DNA of 64,000 nt from Pardosa pseudoannulata (Eukaryota > Arthropoda > Arachnida > Araneae > Lycosidae). The stretch's first letter is position 1, and each line of letters begins with the position of its first letter. The stretch lies in assembly GCA_032207245.1 (NCBI GenBank), contig CM063500.1:78189625-78253624 (forward strand), given 5' to 3'. This document shows positions 20,301 through 27,129 of this stretch, in pieces. Position numbers and translations under genes: made by a program. The notes under the pieces were generated by a model. The model was not told the origin of the DNA. It worked only from the letters and a program-made list of their open reading frames with translations, and did no database searches.

Positions 20301-22677
20301 GGCTGGGACAGCATATGTCCCGCAGACGAATTAGTTCTTCGGAGAACCCCTTTCAAAAGGTTAATATGTAGTATCATCATGGGTGCAATAACATTCGACT
20401 GTTCTGGGACTCGGCAGTATGACCTTCCAAATTTCAAAATGGGGTGTGCTTTTGTTTAGAACAAGGATATTTGAAAATGGGGAAGACTACACTTATACCG
20501 AGAATCGTGCTTGCGAGAAGGAATTCTAAAAAAGGGAATTCCAAAATATTTATCTGCACTTGTAGTTTGGAAAGGACGGCTTGTATACAAAAGGAATGTG
20601 GGAAAAATAAAACTTTAAAAATGCAGGTTTGTAAAGAGAAAATTTTGGCAGTAAAATGACAGTAGAAAGTGAAATAAAAAGTGAAGAAGAAATTAACTTC
20701 GGTTAACGGAGAGTTTCGGTTAATCCAGGTTCGGATAATAGAGGTTCTATTGTGTATGTCATTGTATAATTTATCGTAGTTTCTTTTCGTACAGTTTTAT
20801 TAATTCAGAATCCAACCTGACAGCTAATTATAAAATAATAAAGAGCAATAATCAGTTTCAGAAAATTAAACTATTCCTTTTTAACCGCACAACGGTACCC
20901 AATTGGCGTATTTTGGTATCTCGGTAGCCAATTGGCGTATTTTGGCTCTTTTGTTTCAAATAAGCGTTTGGCATGGCATTTTGCATATAAATATTATACC
21001 CCAAGCCATTTGATATCTTTTTTCATTTCATCAACAATAATAAAATTGATTATTCGTTTGTGCGTGCCATATCACGAAGTCCCGACAAATTTGTCGTGCA
21101 TAGAATCTAAAAATGTTACATTACAAATACATTTGTAGAAATGCACTGGATAGATATTGTGACTGATGCTTAGATGATTGATACATGATTGACAGACGTG
21201 GTAGAATGTATGAGAAAAAAATTACTCATTTGGCTATAAAAATGCACTTTATTAAGCAATCGGGTACAAAAGGAAAAAATACATGTTATGCTTAAAAAAG
21301 GTGTTTCATGTGAATAAAATCATATCTTGGTCGAAAATCGCTTAGTAGAGGGTATTGTTTCCCCGGACGGCCAGCATTGTTAAAGACATCTGAGACATGG
21401 AATCAATGAGGAGCTGGGGTATTGATATTCTAATCCACACTTCTAGAATCCCATACTGTAACGGAAGAGTTCTACAAATTCGTTTAGTAAACAAGTATCT
21501 AAATTAATAGTTACTACCATATAAATCTACATTGGACTCCGCTTAATGTGATCGATGTTAATGTTATCAATCGCTTATTGTTATCAAAATCACTTGGTCC
21601 CGATTTTCTCTATTAATTTGTATGTTAAAATTATCGCTTTATGGGATCGTTACATTGGTTAATGTTATCAGTTTTCGAACCTCATTTTAACTGGCAAAGG
21701 AATATTCACAATATACTCAGAAGGAACCCATTTTTTTTCTTTCCCTTCGCTGTTGTACCAGAGTTCATGAGTTCGAATCCCGCAGTGGCAAGGATGTTCG
21801 TAGACGTTCGGAATCGGCATTAAGCTGTACGTCCCAGTCTCATTAGCCCGGTTGCAAAAATAACCGTAGCACTCCAAACCAAACCCTTCGCTGTTGTTTG
21901 AATTTCCGAGAATTCACCCTCTTCAAACTAGGGAAATGGGGAATGAACAAAGGAGTTGGAGATTTACGTTCCTGGAATTTTTCAGAAATACGCACACCCT
22001 TCTGTGGTCAGTGGTTGTCAGATAAGCGGAAGGCAACACATTATCGAAAATGATAAGGAGCGTATTCACATTTTATGCCTTGCTCGCTTGCATGCAGCTT
22101 GTCGATATGGAAGCCAGAAAGCGAAATGACTTAACATTAAAACAAAAGATCGAAATTTTAAATCGATATGACAGGTTGATTACGATTACGAGCAATTTAT
22201 CAATGAGCTTCTTAGAAAAAATTGTAGACAGTCAACAACTGATCATTTTTTCAGTTGTGTATACAATTCTTAGTTTTCAAAGGATAATATACAGTGCATA
22301 AATATAAGGTGTGTGTTTTTCATTTTGTCTTGAAATTTAGTACGTGTGAATGAAAGGGGGGTAAATTTATCTAATTTTGAATATCGTTTATTGTTATTGA
22401 TCGGTTATTGTTATCAAAATCCCGGCGTCCTCTGTATCCTCTCTGAGTCCTCTGTATTTATTTGTCAAAATTAATATAAAGATTTTCCCTCTTTAGGAAT
22501 TACGTGAGAAGTGGCATACCACGTATATTTGACATTACCTATGATCCCTACACGGAGACCATCAAAGAAATTGACAGCTTGATGACAGTTGAACACATGC
22601 TTGGAAGCCTTGAAACAGATATTTCAGTTCTAAAGGATGCAGTTAGAAGACTGAAGAAAAGCTGTAATATTCATTAA
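2489..22677 (+). CDS. TH: Tyrosine hydroxylase, 3' part of the gene (six visible coding exons)
   Basis: TH converts tyrosine to L-DOPA using Fe(II), O2 and tetrahydrobiopterin, the first step of catecholamine synthesis; in arthropods it also supplies cuticle tanning. Six exons with good AG/GT borders join in phase and give most of the catalytic domain and the C-terminus. HELLGH in exon c gives the two iron-binding histidines, and the Glu of FTVEFGLC in exon d is the third ligand. [20 protein letters not shown] and [17 protein letters not shown] follow in the normal order. [12 protein letters not shown] favours TH over phenylalanine or tryptophan hydroxylase, which usually have HCTQ there. The C-terminal ~35 residues form the expected tetramerisation helix. 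The N-terminal regulatory region and early catalytic exons lie upstream of the window. One exon between 2539 and 7903 is required by phase and homology but was not found. Phenylalanine hydroxylase remains a minor alternative. Confidence 0.85.
2540..2917 (+). other. TH intron, unique-looking part
   Basis: Noncoding AT-rich sequence following the exon a donor. I looked specifically for the next TH exon (a DNIPQL-type motif) and found none. The intron continues to 7902 and is otherwise filled with the repeats listed separately. Confidence 0.5.
2918..3710 (+). repeat. Interspersed repeat R1, copy 1
   Basis: It starts with CTAGTATATAG and the perfect 16 bp palindrome CCCGTCATATGACGGG at 2929-2944. 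It ends near GGCTATTATTATATAGGAGA, and the short ATAGCC/GGCTAT pair is weakly inverted at the two ends. The same start is at 24428 and 62515; the same end is at 26119; an internal fragment is at 4546-4780. Relative to those copies this one carries an internal deletion and a MITE-A insertion near 3229. The class is unknown; no coding sequence is visible. Confidence 0.65.
3229..3342 (+). mobile_element. MITE-A copy, right end degraded, inside R1
   Basis: The left end, GGGCCGATCTCACCAAAG, and the body match the ~135 bp palindromic MITE-A family seen at 47303, 47908, 48254, 61771 and 61880. The right terminal CGACTTTGGTGAGAC is missing. It interrupts R1: the sequences on either side line up with adjoining sequence in the R1 copy at 24428. 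Confidence 0.65.
3711..4545. other. Intronic sequence with an unusually GC-rich patch
   Basis: Within TH intron. 4020-4270 is clearly more GC-rich than its surroundings (repeated GGGACGAG, GGGGCTTTCC, CCCTTCG), which suggests an inserted element. I recognise no coding motif or terminal repeat and do not classify it. Confidence 0.35.
4546..4780 (+). repeat. Interspersed repeat R1, internal fragment
   Basis: From AAACCGTGTGGTTATG through ACGCTAGATATTTATTAGTC to the ATTATCACATATGTACC region it matches 62846-62975 and adjoining R1 sequence. No R1 terminus is present, so this is a fragment. Confidence 0.6.
5178..6120 (+). mobile_element. Mariner-type (DUF4817-associated) transposon, internally deleted
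   Basis: ATTACCTTTTATTATGCA near 5184 is inverted relative to TGCAAAATAAAAGGTAAT at 6099-6116, so these look like sub-terminal inverted repeats around the coding remnant. The element may reach further upstream: the GTGGCCATAATTCAACTGAC block near 4970 resembles a terminus. It lies in a TH intron in the same orientation as the gene. Confidence 0.6.
5426..6112 (+). pseudogene. Mariner-family transposase pseudogene
   Basis: The start at 5426 gives [20 protein letters not shown] and ASAALRAFR, the DUF4817-type helix-turn-helix N-terminus. After a large internal deletion the frame from about 5600 reads [25 protein letters not shown] (second catalytic Asp) and [18 protein letters not shown] (third Asp of the DDE/D triad). 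The C-terminal block that should read [17 protein letters not shown] is in another frame, so there is a frameshift near 6005. The first catalytic Asp region is deleted. It encodes no functional enzyme. Related transposases are abundant in spider genomes, which is one reason for suspecting an arachnid host. Confidence 0.75.
6130..6378 (-). pseudogene. LINE reverse transcriptase fragment
   Basis: On the minus strand this reads [20 protein letters not shown] followed by D, L and D, i.e. the YADD catalytic box of a non-LTR reverse transcriptase, then [20 protein letters not shown] and [16 protein letters not shown], the segment that normally follows the box. Only about 80 residues remain and neither end of the element is present. 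Opposite orientation to TH, inside its intron. Confidence 0.75.
6384..7824 (+). mobile_element. TTAA MITE family P1 with an expanded internal minisatellite
   Basis: Begins TTAA|CACATTGTGCGCGGG and ends CCCGCATACAATGTG|TTAG, so the termini are inverted repeats flanked by the piggyBac target TTAA (right copy mutated to TTAG). The interior shares ATTTCGCAGCGGAATTGTAC and the GTACTAGTAC motif with the copy at 27130 and the eight array copies at 32.7-38.0 kb. This copy is 1441 bp instead of about 500 because one 110 bp internal block is present nine times. No transposase. It lies in the TH intron, ending 78 bp before exon b. Confidence 0.85.
6721..7710 (+). repeat. 110 bp minisatellite, nine units
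   Basis: Exact 110 bp spacing: units start with CTAAATCTTTTCAGAATCTA at 6721, 6831, 6941, 7051, 7161, 7271, 7381, 7491 and 7601. They differ by only a few substitutions, the eighth unit being most diverged at its start. The block is a single-copy internal part of other P1 elements, so this is an expansion within the MITE. Confidence 0.95.
7903..8038 (+). CDS. TH: TH exon b
   Basis: The acceptor is TGTTTTCAG and the donor GTGAGT. Two bases finish the preceding codon, then [20 protein letters not shown] and [20 protein letters not shown], then PEP with the last Pro codon split. This is the stretch before the iron site in aromatic amino acid hydroxylases. FQCTQ is the TH-type variant. 136 bp, in phase with exon c. 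Joining exon a directly to this exon would create a TGA, so an exon is missing between them. Confidence 0.9.
8039..8385 (+). other. TH intron, unassigned AT-rich part
   Basis: Noncoding sequence after the exon b donor. Nothing recognised until the TTAA element at 8386. Confidence 0.4.
8386..8606 (+). mobile_element. TTAA MITE, family P2 (221 bp)
   Basis: Flanked by TTAA at 8382-8385 and 8607-8610. Termini CCCTTTTGTGGG and CCCACGAAAGGG are inverted with one mismatch in 12. A CCC-start and TTAA target are hallmarks of piggyBac-type elements. No coding capacity. Confidence 0.75.
9092..9353 (+). mobile_element. TTAA MITE, family P3 (262 bp)
   Basis: Flanked by TTAA at 9088-9091 and 9354-9357. 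Termini CACTAAACATACC and GGTATGTTAGTG are inverted with one indel. Near the left end lies the palindrome CCGGTCAAATGACCGG, and near the right end GGGTCATTTGACCC. Its right TTAA is only 7 bp from the TTA of the next element. Confidence 0.75.
10231..10304 (-). pseudogene. tRNA-like sequence (Asn GTT-like), probably non-functional
   Basis: On the minus strand the 3' half is tRNA-like: GGGTTCGATTCCCGGCGGG contains a clean B box and T arm. A 5+7+5 anticodon arm can be drawn (TTAAC, loop GCGTTGC, GTTAG) that would place GTT in the anticodon, but the base before the anticodon is C rather than the near-invariant U, and the D arm and acceptor stem are poor. It is likely a tRNA pseudogene or SINE head. 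Confidence 0.45.
10327..10371 (+). repeat. CA repeat followed by A run
   Basis: About 12 CA units then about 21 A residues. It lies just beyond the tRNA-like sequence, inside the Harbinger-like element. Confidence 0.95.
11069..11144. repeat. 35 bp-stem hairpin with 6 nt loop
   Basis: The arm 11069-11103 (starting AACAAGTGACTACTAACGTT) and the arm 11110-11144 are inverted with 33 of 35 positions paired, separated by TGTAAT. The stem ends in GGGACACG/CGTGTCCC. It could be a very small fold-back insertion; no target duplication is evident. Partial CAAGTGACTAC repeats precede it at 11041. Confidence 0.85.
11632..12245 (+). repeat. ~103 bp tandem repeat, six units, TH intron
   Basis: The unit contains CTTATTAGTGCAAATCTAAG, GAGGAAGGTTACACAAGA, a GGCGGGCAATCGACCAACAC block and GACTACTAAAGA. 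Six units at about 103 bp spacing, with scattered substitutions. It lies about 290 bp before TH exon c. Confidence 0.9.
12532..12658 (+). CDS. TH: TH exon c (iron-binding histidines)
   Basis: The acceptor is TTTTGTTGCAG and the donor GTACTG. One base completes the Pro of PEP, then [42 protein letters not shown]. The histidines of HELLGH (codons 12542-12544 and 12557-12559) correspond to His331 and His336 of rat TH. The following [13 protein letters not shown] and ASLGASD blocks are diagnostic of the family. The exon ends in phase 0. The donor GTACTG is weak but frame and homology require it. Confidence 0.93.
12661..13000 (+). repeat. Intronic direct duplication next to the TH exon c donor
   Basis: GAACGGTAGCTCTATCATTA occurs at about 12663 and again at about 12933, followed in both by CAACT, a CGTTTTCGCGTCTGTAATTTCTGCATCTC-like stretch and a short AT tail. 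The copies are about 70 bp and diverged. The first begins 4 bp after the exon c boundary, so the downstream copy is a duplication of the intron start without the exon. Confidence 0.75.
13139..14405. repeat. T-rich then AT-rich low-complexity tract
   Basis: 13139-13980 is almost entirely T with interspersed A on the + strand and very few C or G. 13980-14405 becomes TATATA-rich. Apparent long Phe/Tyr/Ile-rich reading frames here are composition artefacts. It lies in the TH intron between exons c and d. Confidence 0.95.
14415..15010 (-). mobile_element. Tc1/mariner-type transposon relic
   Basis: A likely terminus, CAGTGTAATGGAAACACCC, is at 14426. Minus-strand reading near 14880-15000 gives [20 protein letters not shown] and RISKLMSAY, an N-terminal helix-turn-helix of Tc1-like transposases. 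Near 14455-14580 it gives [20 protein letters not shown] and [18 protein letters not shown], which matches the Tc1 C-terminal pattern ending RAVIAAKGGHT. The DDE core is largely absent and stops interrupt the frames. Internally deleted and inactive. Confidence 0.6.
15137..15688 (+). mobile_element. TTAA MITE, family P4 (552 bp)
   Basis: Flanked by TTAA at 15133-15136 and 15689-15692. Termini CCCTTAGCGCTCCG and CGGAGTGCTAAGGG are inverted with one mismatch. piggyBac-type by CCC start and TTAA target. Short inner repeats such as TTTGTACCACTGCC are also present near the left end. No transposase. Confidence 0.85.
15693..16219 (+). other. TH intron upstream of exon d
   Basis: A-rich sequence to about 15910, then mixed AT-rich DNA running into a normal acceptor, TTTTTCGCAG. 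Nothing else recognised. Confidence 0.5.
16220..16315 (+). CDS. TH: TH exon d (third iron ligand)
   Basis: The acceptor is CTTTTTCGCAG and the donor GTATTG. 32 whole codons: [20 protein letters not shown], then [12 protein letters not shown]. The Glu at 16238-16240 corresponds to Glu376 of rat TH, the third Fe ligand. [10 protein letters not shown] and [13 protein letters not shown] separate this protein from tryptophan hydroxylase, which has YFFT and less conserved FGAGLLSS. Confidence 0.93.
16574..17258 (+). repeat. ~170 bp tandem repeat, four units, TH intron
   Basis: Units share ATGCAGTGGACGAGTTAACT, CGCTCAGCGAATAATCTTGA, GACGAGATATCTCGT (itself a palindrome, ACGAGATATCTCGT) and ATTCATTTAGAACCAGAAAA. 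Four copies with modest divergence. It ends about 60 bp before exon e. Confidence 0.9.
17320..17453 (+). CDS. TH: TH exon e
   Basis: The acceptor is CTTACTTTCCAG and the donor GTAATT. Reads [44 protein letters not shown], then AG of a split Arg codon. HPYQD and the YFV-(S/A)-(E/D)-(S/T)-F-x-DAK pattern are the pterin-site side of the TH/PAH catalytic domain. 134 bp, in phase with exons d and f. Confidence 0.92.
17454..18572 (+). other. Last TH intron, first part
   Basis: Mixed AT-rich sequence with no recognised exon or element. The intron is about 5 kb and continues to 22496. Confidence 0.4.
18573..19087 (+). mobile_element. Tc1/mariner deletion derivative (515 bp)
   Basis: A perfect 27 bp inverted repeat (18570-18596 and 19064-19090, CAGTCTGTTCCATAAGAGCG...) includes the TA target dinucleotide at each side. 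18732-18946 encodes the remains of a transposase N-terminus: [15 protein letters not shown], then in a second frame [20 protein letters not shown] and [15 protein letters not shown], the Tc1-type second HTH and GRPR-like hinge. The rest of the transposase is gone. The perfect TIRs suggest fairly recent mobilisation in trans. Confidence 0.85.
18732..18946 (+). pseudogene. Tc1-like transposase N-terminal fragment
   Basis: Starts with ATG at 18732. One frameshift near 18815 separates the first HTH part from [20 protein letters not shown]. It stops at TAA 18944-18946, before any catalytic residue. Only DNA-binding segments remain, which might bind the element's own TIRs if ever translated; that is speculation. 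Confidence 0.7.
19091..20184. other. Last TH intron, middle part
   Basis: Mostly unassigned. 19365-19460 contains a diverged SINE remnant listed separately. Confidence 0.4.
19365..19460 (-). repeat. Diverged SINE remnant
   Basis: The minus strand matches the SINE family body: AAAGCCGATTCCAAACGACT on the + strand parallels AAAGCCGATTCCGAACGGCT in the minus copy at 55532, followed by a degraded B-box region. No target duplication is recognisable. An old copy. Confidence 0.5.
20185..20752 (+). mobile_element. pogo/Tigger-like MITE (568 bp)
   Basis: The left end GAACCTCGATTATCCGAA and right end TTCGGATAATAGAGGTTC are inverted repeats with one mismatch. TA dinucleotides flank GAACC...GGTTC at 20188-20189 and 20749-20750. 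A second inner pair is ATTGGGACC and GGTTAACGGAGAG. Terminal GAACCTC/TATCCGA motifs are familiar from Tigger-like elements in invertebrates. No transposase left. A 72 bp TTAA-bounded palindrome sits inside. Confidence 0.7.
20289..20360 (+). mobile_element. Possible 72 bp TTAA mini-element
   Basis: TTAA at 20285-20288 and 20361-20364 enclose CCTTTTCAGATTGG...CCCCTTTCAAAAGG. The first six bases, CCTTTT, are inverted exactly at the other end. A further palindrome, GGGACAGCATATGTCCC, is inside. Short enough that chance is a concern. Confidence 0.4.
21756..21883 (+). mobile_element. tRNA-derived SINE, copy 2, 5'-truncated
   Basis: Same family as 2151-2332 but starting inside the tRNA-like head (TACCAGAGTTCATGAGTTCG). 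It is flanked by a perfect 13 bp target duplication, CCCTTCGCTGTTG, at 21743-21755 and 21884-21896. It ends in CCAAACCAAA. 5' truncation plus target duplication shows target-primed reverse transcription into the pogo-like element. Confidence 0.9.
22107..22175 (+). pseudogene. pogo/CENP-B-type HTH fragment
   Basis: 23 codons, [20 protein letters not shown] then YDR, matching the CENP-B N-terminal/pogo HTH consensus (RKRxxLTLxxKxxII). No DDE domain follows. Remnant of the transposase of the element at 21530-22434. Confidence 0.65.
22497..22677 (+). CDS. TH: TH last exon (C-terminus and stop)
   Basis: The acceptor is TTTTCCCTCTTTAG. One base completes Arg, then [59 protein letters not shown] and TAA at 22675-22677. 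DPYT with the following helix is the normal end of aromatic amino acid hydroxylases. The last ~30 residues have leucine/hydrophobic heptads suited to the tetramerisation helix. [13 protein letters not shown] departs from the usual RPFSVKFDP, so the Arg-Pro-Phe triplet is replaced. Confidence 0.9.
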
Positions 22678-22816
22678 TTATTGTCAACTTAGTCTCATAT
22701 CGACAAGTATCGTGTTTTCTTAATAACAAGACCTGGTCGTATATTAATTTTTGCTACAAAAGACGCGTCAGGACTTTTTTATTTTACGTGAACAATAATT
22801 AAGATTTATTTATGTT

Positions 22817-22822
22817 AATAAA
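22817..22822 (+). terminator. Candidate TH polyadenylation signal
   Basis: AATAAA lies 140 bp after the TH stop codon. It is the first canonical hexamer after the stop. Chance occurrence is quite possible in such AT-rich DNA. Confidence 0.4.
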
Positions 22823-22858
22823 CTTATTTATTCGGATTTTGTTATTCTAATACAGCTA

Positions 22859-22976
22859 CATGGTGTTTCAAAAATGACCGGTATATTTGAAAAATCAATA
22901 AAAACTAAACGGACAGGAAAAGAAATACACCGTTTGTTGAAATATGTTTGGGACAACAGTAAATTTTCAGGCAGAC
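22859..22976 (+). repeat. Terminal-type repeat shared with 1796-1912
   Basis: Starts GGTGTTTCAAAAATGACCGG and reads through AAATTTTCAGGCAGAC. It is the direct-strand partner of the inverted copy at 1796-1912. The two copies sit near the two ends of the visible TH segment in opposite orientation. Confidence 0.55.
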
Positions 22977-24427
22977 AAATTTTCAAAAATAGTTATAATT
23001 TTCAACAACAGATGGCGCTGCAGGCGATAAGAAAGATAAGAAGAAAACGCAGTCTGTGAGTTCGCAAGTCTGTAAATCGTCTTTGTGCTGTAAGCGTTTG
23101 CTGTGAAAAAAAAAGGTTCATTCCTTGCAACAGAAGATTTCCTGGACACAATCTCATTTGTACAATTGGGCATTTGTAATTCTGTTTCTCTAATGATATT
23201 AACTGGGCATATATTAGGAACTTGGCTTATATTAGGGGCACCCAAAAAATTATGCTACGATTTTTTTATTTTAATTATTTATTTTATTATTATGTTTTTT
23301 GTTAAGTTTTATCCATAAGGAAACGCAGTATTAAATCAGAGTATATATATAGTTTAACAATACGTCGAACGGTTTCGGCACTAAAGTCAATTTTATGGAA
23401 CCTTAATATATATTGTATTTTATTTCTGTAGATGGCAGCACCAATCTCAAATCAAGTATAATATTAAAAAGTTTGGAGATGTGTAAAAATTCTTGCATGA
23501 ATAGTTGTTTGATCAATTCTTCCTGCACTGACGTTCTTCATTTATCGCGTTCAGTGCACAGCTAAATTCGACATCTGCAATTAATCATTCCGCTCGTTTC
23601 TCAGATAAACGAGAAAACATTTGATGGTTAACTTAACAATAAAATATTTAATGGATATGGTTTGAATTATTAGTGACCTGGAAAATTATATAAGGGCTTA
23701 TTTTTTGGTTAAGTCTTATCCCCCAAGGAAACACGATGCTAAACTAAAATATACTTATAGTTTAAGAATATGTCAAAAGATGGCAGCACTATAATAAAAT
23801 TTTCAGAATCTTCGTATGGTTTGATTTTATTTCGATAGATGGCAGCACCACTCTCAATTCAAGTATAATATTGGAAAAATCTGATTACAATTTATAAAGA
23901 ATCTCATAAAAGCCGAAGTTCTCGCCAAAAGGGAAAGAGATATCACAAAAACAATTATGGAAGCGTTGTTTGTGATGGTGTGAATAATTTGTTCTGATTA
24001 TTGAAAATAAATCGAACAATATTTTTTTCTATTTTGTTTTACAATACATATTAAATACTGCAGCATTGTTGAACACTGTTGATTATGAAATATTTAAGAT
24101 GTTTTAGGGGTTTTACAGCGTTATATCATAATGTAAATTCATCGGTTTCGGCGGTTAAAGTTAATAGGACTGATTACTGACAATTTTCTTTTCATATATT
24201 TAACTTTTAACAACAATTATTGTTTTAGAATTAAGTTATATGGGAAACAAGATAAAAAAAAAATTACCCATGTTTAGTTTTTATATATTTAAAAATATAA
24301 AGGAAAGTATATAAAACATGTAATATTTTCAACTTGTGGCAAATTATACAGACCGATTTTCAATTTTAAAAAGTATATCCTATTCGTAATTGCATTATGC
24401 ATTAGACTAGTTAAACTCTTACTGAAA
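22977..24427. other. Intergenic AT-rich sequence with a ~150 bp direct repeat
   Basis: About 23323-23470 and 23728-23876 are diverged direct copies, both with AGATGGCAGCACCA followed by CTCAATTCAAGTATAATATT-type sequence. Otherwise nothing recognised. Confidence 0.5.
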
Positions 24428-26119
24428 CTAGCATATAGCCCGTCATATGACGGGATCAATAAAATTTTTAATTTTTCAGAATTATAAAGTACTCTATGAG
24501 GCTGGTAAAAAAATCGTCTGTTTTTTGTCTGAGAATTATCTGGTACACGCTCAATAATTTATTTATCTTCATACTCCTGTAAAGTCTCCCGATACTGTGA
24601 ATGCAATTTGGAATCACGTTGAATTCATTTAGGAAGATAATTAACTATGTTGAAATTATCGTTAAGTTCTTCCCAATTTTTTCCCACAGTAATTAATGGA
24701 AGTAAAGGAATGAAACTATCACTTCCACTACACCCTGGAGGTAAGTGGAATTCGTTGTCAATATCAAAGATAAAATTTTCATTGCAACAAAAAGTAATCT
24801 TCGATTAAATTTAACATTATGATATATGTACGTAATATATTATTTAAGCCAAATACAAAAGAAAATTATTTACGTAATATCTAAGTTCAGTGATAAAACG
24901 TATGACAATAATGCTGACGATATTTAAATAATTTAAAATAAGAAATTATTAAATGAGATGGTTATAGGCAGGGCTTCGAACCGTAATTTTTTTTGTTCCG
25001 GTTTTCGTTCCGGTTCAACTAAAAAATTAATATCGGTTCAGTTCCGGTTTTCGCTCCGCCAAAAATAACTGTTTTCGTTTCAGTTCCAAATGAATAATTT
25101 CATTTTATGTATATTCTTATTTGTACTAAAAATATAATTCTATCATAAACAAAAAATGTAATTCTATCAAAATTTAGAAGATTTTATTCTTTTTTTAATT
25201 GGTACACTATGTGAATTGATACAAACAGCAGGCCTAATGAAATACTACTATTACGAAACATTTGAATCGCCGCCATTACCAAACACCCATTTGATGCGCA
25301 GAAGGTTTGATAGATGCTTCCTGCTACGTCACTTAGGGCCTCTCCTGTCTATTTACTCCTCCCTGATCTAAACAGTCTATACAAACATATGATCGCATGC
25401 TGAGATGTGAAAAATAAAATATAACTCGATATTTTTCTTAAAAAATCATCTATACTTCTAGTTTAATCAACTGAATTAAATATGTCTTCTACAAGTAGTT
25501 TCATGCGAAACTGAAACAGAAAAGTACTAGTGAATATCAAAATAGGAAATCGAGAAGCAGTATACATGTAATGATAATTATAAAGTTGACGTTAAATTTG
25601 AAAATATTGATAAGTTGGTAACAGTAACAAAATGACTGAAAGATATATCGAATCGAAATAAACCGATATTTTTTTCGGTTTAGTTCCGGTTTTCGTTCCG
25701 ACCAAAATAACGGTTTTTTTCCGGTTTTCGGTTCAGTTCCGGTTCGAAGCCCTGGTTATAGGAATGACGTCATAATGCTAGAAAAAAAAATATATTTTTA
25801 CCTATTTATTATGTGATTAGGGAAAATAGGGCTTGAAATACTGGCCTTAAAAGCTCCAAAAAGGAGGAGAGGGGTGGATTTCGAATGTTATAAAGACGAC
25901 AGTATTTTTTGCTGTGATATGAAGCATACTTATACCAATTTATTTTAGAATCGGATCGGTAGTTTAGTAGAAGATAAATTTTACTCGCTTTGAATTTTGC
26001 TAACATTAACTCATCATAGAGGCATCCAATAGGGATGCCTCTATCCATTTCAGATACAACCGCTTCAAAAATTCGAGGACAGGCGGACAGATAACATAGG
26101 CTATTATTATATAGGGGAT
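24428..26119 (+). repeat. Interspersed repeat R1, copy 2, interrupted by a hAT MITE
   Basis: Palindrome CCCGTCATATGACGGG at 24439-24454, then the same order of blocks as copy 1, including AATATCTAAGTTCAGTGATA and GAATGACGTCATAATGCTAG, ending GGCTATTATTATATAGGGGA. Without the 786 bp insertion at 24969-25754 it would be about 0.9 kb. It keeps internal sequence deleted from copy 1. Confidence 0.7.
24969..25754 (+). mobile_element. hAT-type MITE (786 bp)
   Basis: Terminal inverted repeats CAGGGCTTCGAACCG and CGGTTCGAAGCCCTG are perfect over 15 bp. The 8 bp target duplication GTTATAGG is at 24961-24968 and 25755-25762. 8 bp duplications and CAGGG ends are hAT hallmarks. The pre-insertion site is visible in R1 copy 1 (GATGGTTAAAGGAATAACGT). 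Sub-terminal GGTTCCGGTTTTCGTTCCG motifs repeat near both ends, as expected for transposase-binding sites. No coding capacity seen. Confidence 0.92.
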
Positions 26120-27129
26120 TTTGAGTTTAGTACCTTTGAAAAAAGAGACTGTAGAGAGACAAAAACTTACTTTGTTTTTGTAAAACATCCTTGGATAGAA
26201 TAGTTATGATTATGGGTAGAATAGTTAATGAATTTAGACTTTTAATAGTCATAAATTTTGACTTTCATTTAAGAATTTTCTTGGGGTAGAATGATATGTA
26301 AATGTTCAATATTACTGAAGAAGTAAATAAGGTAACTGCTTACCTTTTGTTTATGCTGGGATTCTCATGACTGTATAAATCCAAGACACGGCTGTTCAAC
26401 ACACACACTTTTTATTTCACAACACTTCACGACACATAGAGAATAAACTGAGACATGAATACAGAATTATGAATTATGTTACGCTTTAAACCCGGTTCAT
26501 ATTTGAATAAGAATAGAATACAGGAATAACATTTTTAAAACCGACGCCGAATGTATAACGGTTTTTCTCCTAGACCAAGTTTGTTTTTTCCCACCGCTCA
26601 ATAGCGCCATCTATCTTTCGGTGGCGAAATTAATCTAACAATCCTTTTTATTTTCTATTATCACTGGAATTAATACGGCGATCTCCGATCTTGTAGTCTA
26701 TCTTTTACATTCTTCTACTGTAAATTTATGATAAAAATTTCATGGTAATTGGAACTAATACTCTTGAGGTATCATGTTCGTTGCAGATTATGAAACGCTT
26801 TGTTTCCGTTTTGTTAAATTATGCGGGATTTAACGACAAACTAATTTTTATGCAGTTCTTCATGAATAACTTTATGTACAGCTGCAGATTCAATGTTATG
26901 TTTCTTCTGGGTCATTTGGCAAGTGCAGCAATTATCATCTATCAAAATATTTTCGTATGGCCGACGCTTTTTCTGGGACTAAAGGAGACATGGTTTGTGC
27001 TATCTATTTTTAATCCAGGAAAAAACTGAAACCTTTCGGAATTCTGTGAATCATCAGAACACGAGATGAGCACGAGATTAATATCTGCTTTTAAATTCTA
27101 ATTGTAAATGTGAGAAATATTCTTGTTAA
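26120..27129. other. Unassigned intergenic sequence
   Basis: No recognisable exon or repeat. An open frame at 26742-27029 is not supported by any motif. Confidence 0.4.

Larger units (their letters stand above)
21530..22434 (+). mobile_element. pogo-like (CENP-B HTH) transposon derivative, with nested SINE
   Basis: Termini CATTGGACTCCG and CGGCGTCCTCTG are inverted at 10 of 12 positions and flanked by TA (21528-21529, 22435-22436). Sub-terminal GTTATTGTTATCAAAATC occurs near both ends. From 22107 it encodes [20 protein letters not shown] and YD, the start of the CENP-B/pogo-type helix-turn-helix, after which homology is lost. It ends about 60 bp before the last TH exon. A SINE is inserted at 21756-21883. 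Confidence 0.75.

Noticed and set aside
2489..22677. Phenylalanine or tryptophan hydroxylase instead of TH
   Set aside because: [17 protein letters not shown] and HPYQD favour TH. Tryptophan hydroxylase normally has YFFT. Phenylalanine hydroxylase is less well excluded.
26350..26640. Possible LTR, from a CA-rich stretch and an AATAAA-like motif
   Set aside because: No second copy, no TG...CA ends and no primer-binding site seen.
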